Shown here piece by piece: positions 41,729-42,038 of a stretch of DNA of 42,038 nt; position 1 is the first letter of the stretch, and each line of letters begins with the position of its first letter. The translations under genes were made by a program, and so were the position numbers. This DNA comes from Vibrio rhodolitus (lineage in GTDB: Bacteria > Pseudomonadota > Gammaproteobacteria > Enterobacterales > Vibrionaceae): assembly GCF_003350325.1 (NCBI RefSeq), contig NZ_QLYZ01000028.1, positions 1 through 42,038 on the forward strand, given 5' to 3'. The notes under the pieces are model-generated. The model did no database searches and had not been told where the DNA came from. It worked only from the letters and a program-made list of their open reading frames with translations.

Positions 41729-42038
41729 CTAAGCCAACTGCGTTAGCAGCTGGCTTTTTTCATGAACCTCATTTGGGGTTTTCATCCCGAGGCTAAGATG
41801 TGGCCTCATATTGTTATAGATACTAATAGACTCTTTTACTAGTTGGTTGAGCTCTTTGATGTCTTGACACCTATTGAGTAGGAACTCTTGTTTTAGTATC
41901 CCATTGACTCTCTCTGCTAACGCATTCTGGTAGCAGTCATACCCATCGGTCATGGATGGCTTTATATCTCCACTTTTCAACTGCTCTTGATAAACTGTTG
42001 AGCAGTATTGAAGACCTCGGTCTGAGTGATGGATACAA
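41729..42038 (-). CDS. IS3-family transposase OrfB (C-terminal part)
   Basis: About 103 residues visible, open at the right edge of the window. Reading in from the edge gives CIHHSDRGLQYCSTVYQEQLK, with the second catalytic Asp of the DDE triad in HHSDRG. NALAERVNGILKQEF carries the catalytic Glu, and the typical C-terminal block YNNMRPHLSLGMKTPNEV follows. The frame is undisturbed, so this half is not a pseudogene by what is visible. An ATG-like frame from 41980 is only part of it. It stops 33 bases from the IS end. Confidence 0.92.
   Translation of the reverse strand, partial: CIHHSDRGLQYCSTVYQEQLKSGDIKPSMTDGYDCYQNALAERVNGILKQEFLLNRCQDIKELNQLVKESISIYNNMRPHLSLGMKTPNEVHEKSQLLTQLA
41731..41760 (+). 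terminator. Plus-strand terminator in IS end
   Basis: AAGCCA.CTGC-GTTA-GCAG.TGGCTT with one bulged mismatch on each arm and a TTTTTT tail on the plus strand. It overlaps the last codons of the minus-strand transposase gene. It would stop transcription coming in from outside the IS, in the antisense sense of the transposase. Confidence 0.6.

Larger units (their letters stand above)
41696..42038 (-). mobile_element. IS3-family insertion sequence, partial (right end)
   Basis: The end of an insertion sequence, starting at TGTCTCGTCCTAAAATACG, which has the TG terminus of IS3-family inverted repeats. It contains the C-terminal part of the OrfB transposase on the minus strand and runs off the window. 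The other end, orfA and the target-site duplication are not visible. Subgroup not determined. Confidence 0.82.

Noticed and set aside
1..42038. CRISPR array, tRNA genes, prophage
   Set aside because: No regularly spaced short repeats, no tRNA-like cloverleaf sequence and no phage genes were seen.

Overview
The window is chromosomal DNA of a Vibrio (Gammaproteobacteria). The evidence is the Vibrio-type 16S rRNA 5' end, the conserved neighbourhood rho-trxA-rhlB-gppA, near full-length relatives of E. coli Fre, Rho, TrxA, RhlB, RecQ, UvrD, OpdA, RlmJ and Gor, and a long 617-residue UbiD with a duplicated C-terminal region. The species cannot be fixed from the sequence alone.

Layout: 1-570 is the 5' end of a 16S rRNA gene reading left, with its leader, boxA and two tandem rRNA promoters. 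632-3526 is the ubiD / 2Fe-2S ferredoxin / fre operon (minus). 3617-9415 holds a secreted protein of unknown function, rho and trxA (minus), then the divergent rhlB-gppA operon (plus). 9489-12522 holds yhhQ, preceded by a probable preQ1 riboswitch, and recQ with a small overlapping partner gene (minus). 12669-15276 carries rarD, an AraC-family regulator and a LysE-family exporter (plus). 15302-15893 is a gene for a CsrB-family regulatory RNA with about 28 GGA motifs, a candidate VarA/GacA-type activator site upstream and a strong terminator. 15905-16415 holds intergenic repeats and the uvrD terminator. uvrD follows on the minus strand with a candidate LexA box.

18867-21280 is a four-gene operon (DUF2282 precursor peptide, DUF692/MNIO enzyme, DUF2063 partner, DoxX membrane protein). 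It matches the recently described bufferin/oxazolin type of copper-related modified-peptide clusters and is the most interesting biosynthetic system here. 21303-21666 is a repeat-dense spacer containing an inverted relative of the repeat next to the Csr RNA gene. Then come opdA (minus), rlmJ and gor (plus), a chemoreceptor (plus), two convergent lipoproteins of unknown function, a SPOR-domain protein, an EptA-type phosphoethanolamine transferase and a peptide-type ABC transporter (all minus) in which the two ATPases are fused into one protein.

The right end (41309-42038) is accessory: a doubtful small membrane ORF, a GC-rich block of nested inverted repeats, and the end of an IS3-family insertion sequence that runs off the window.

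Most of the window is ordinary chromosomal housekeeping. The items most worth a second look are the bufferin-like operon, the Csr RNA with its upstream site, the preQ1 riboswitch, the internal duplication in UbiD, the dispersed repeat family and the structured block beside the IS element. Start codons were moved from the longest ORF where a ribosome binding site, a translational overlap or family alignment favoured an internal start.
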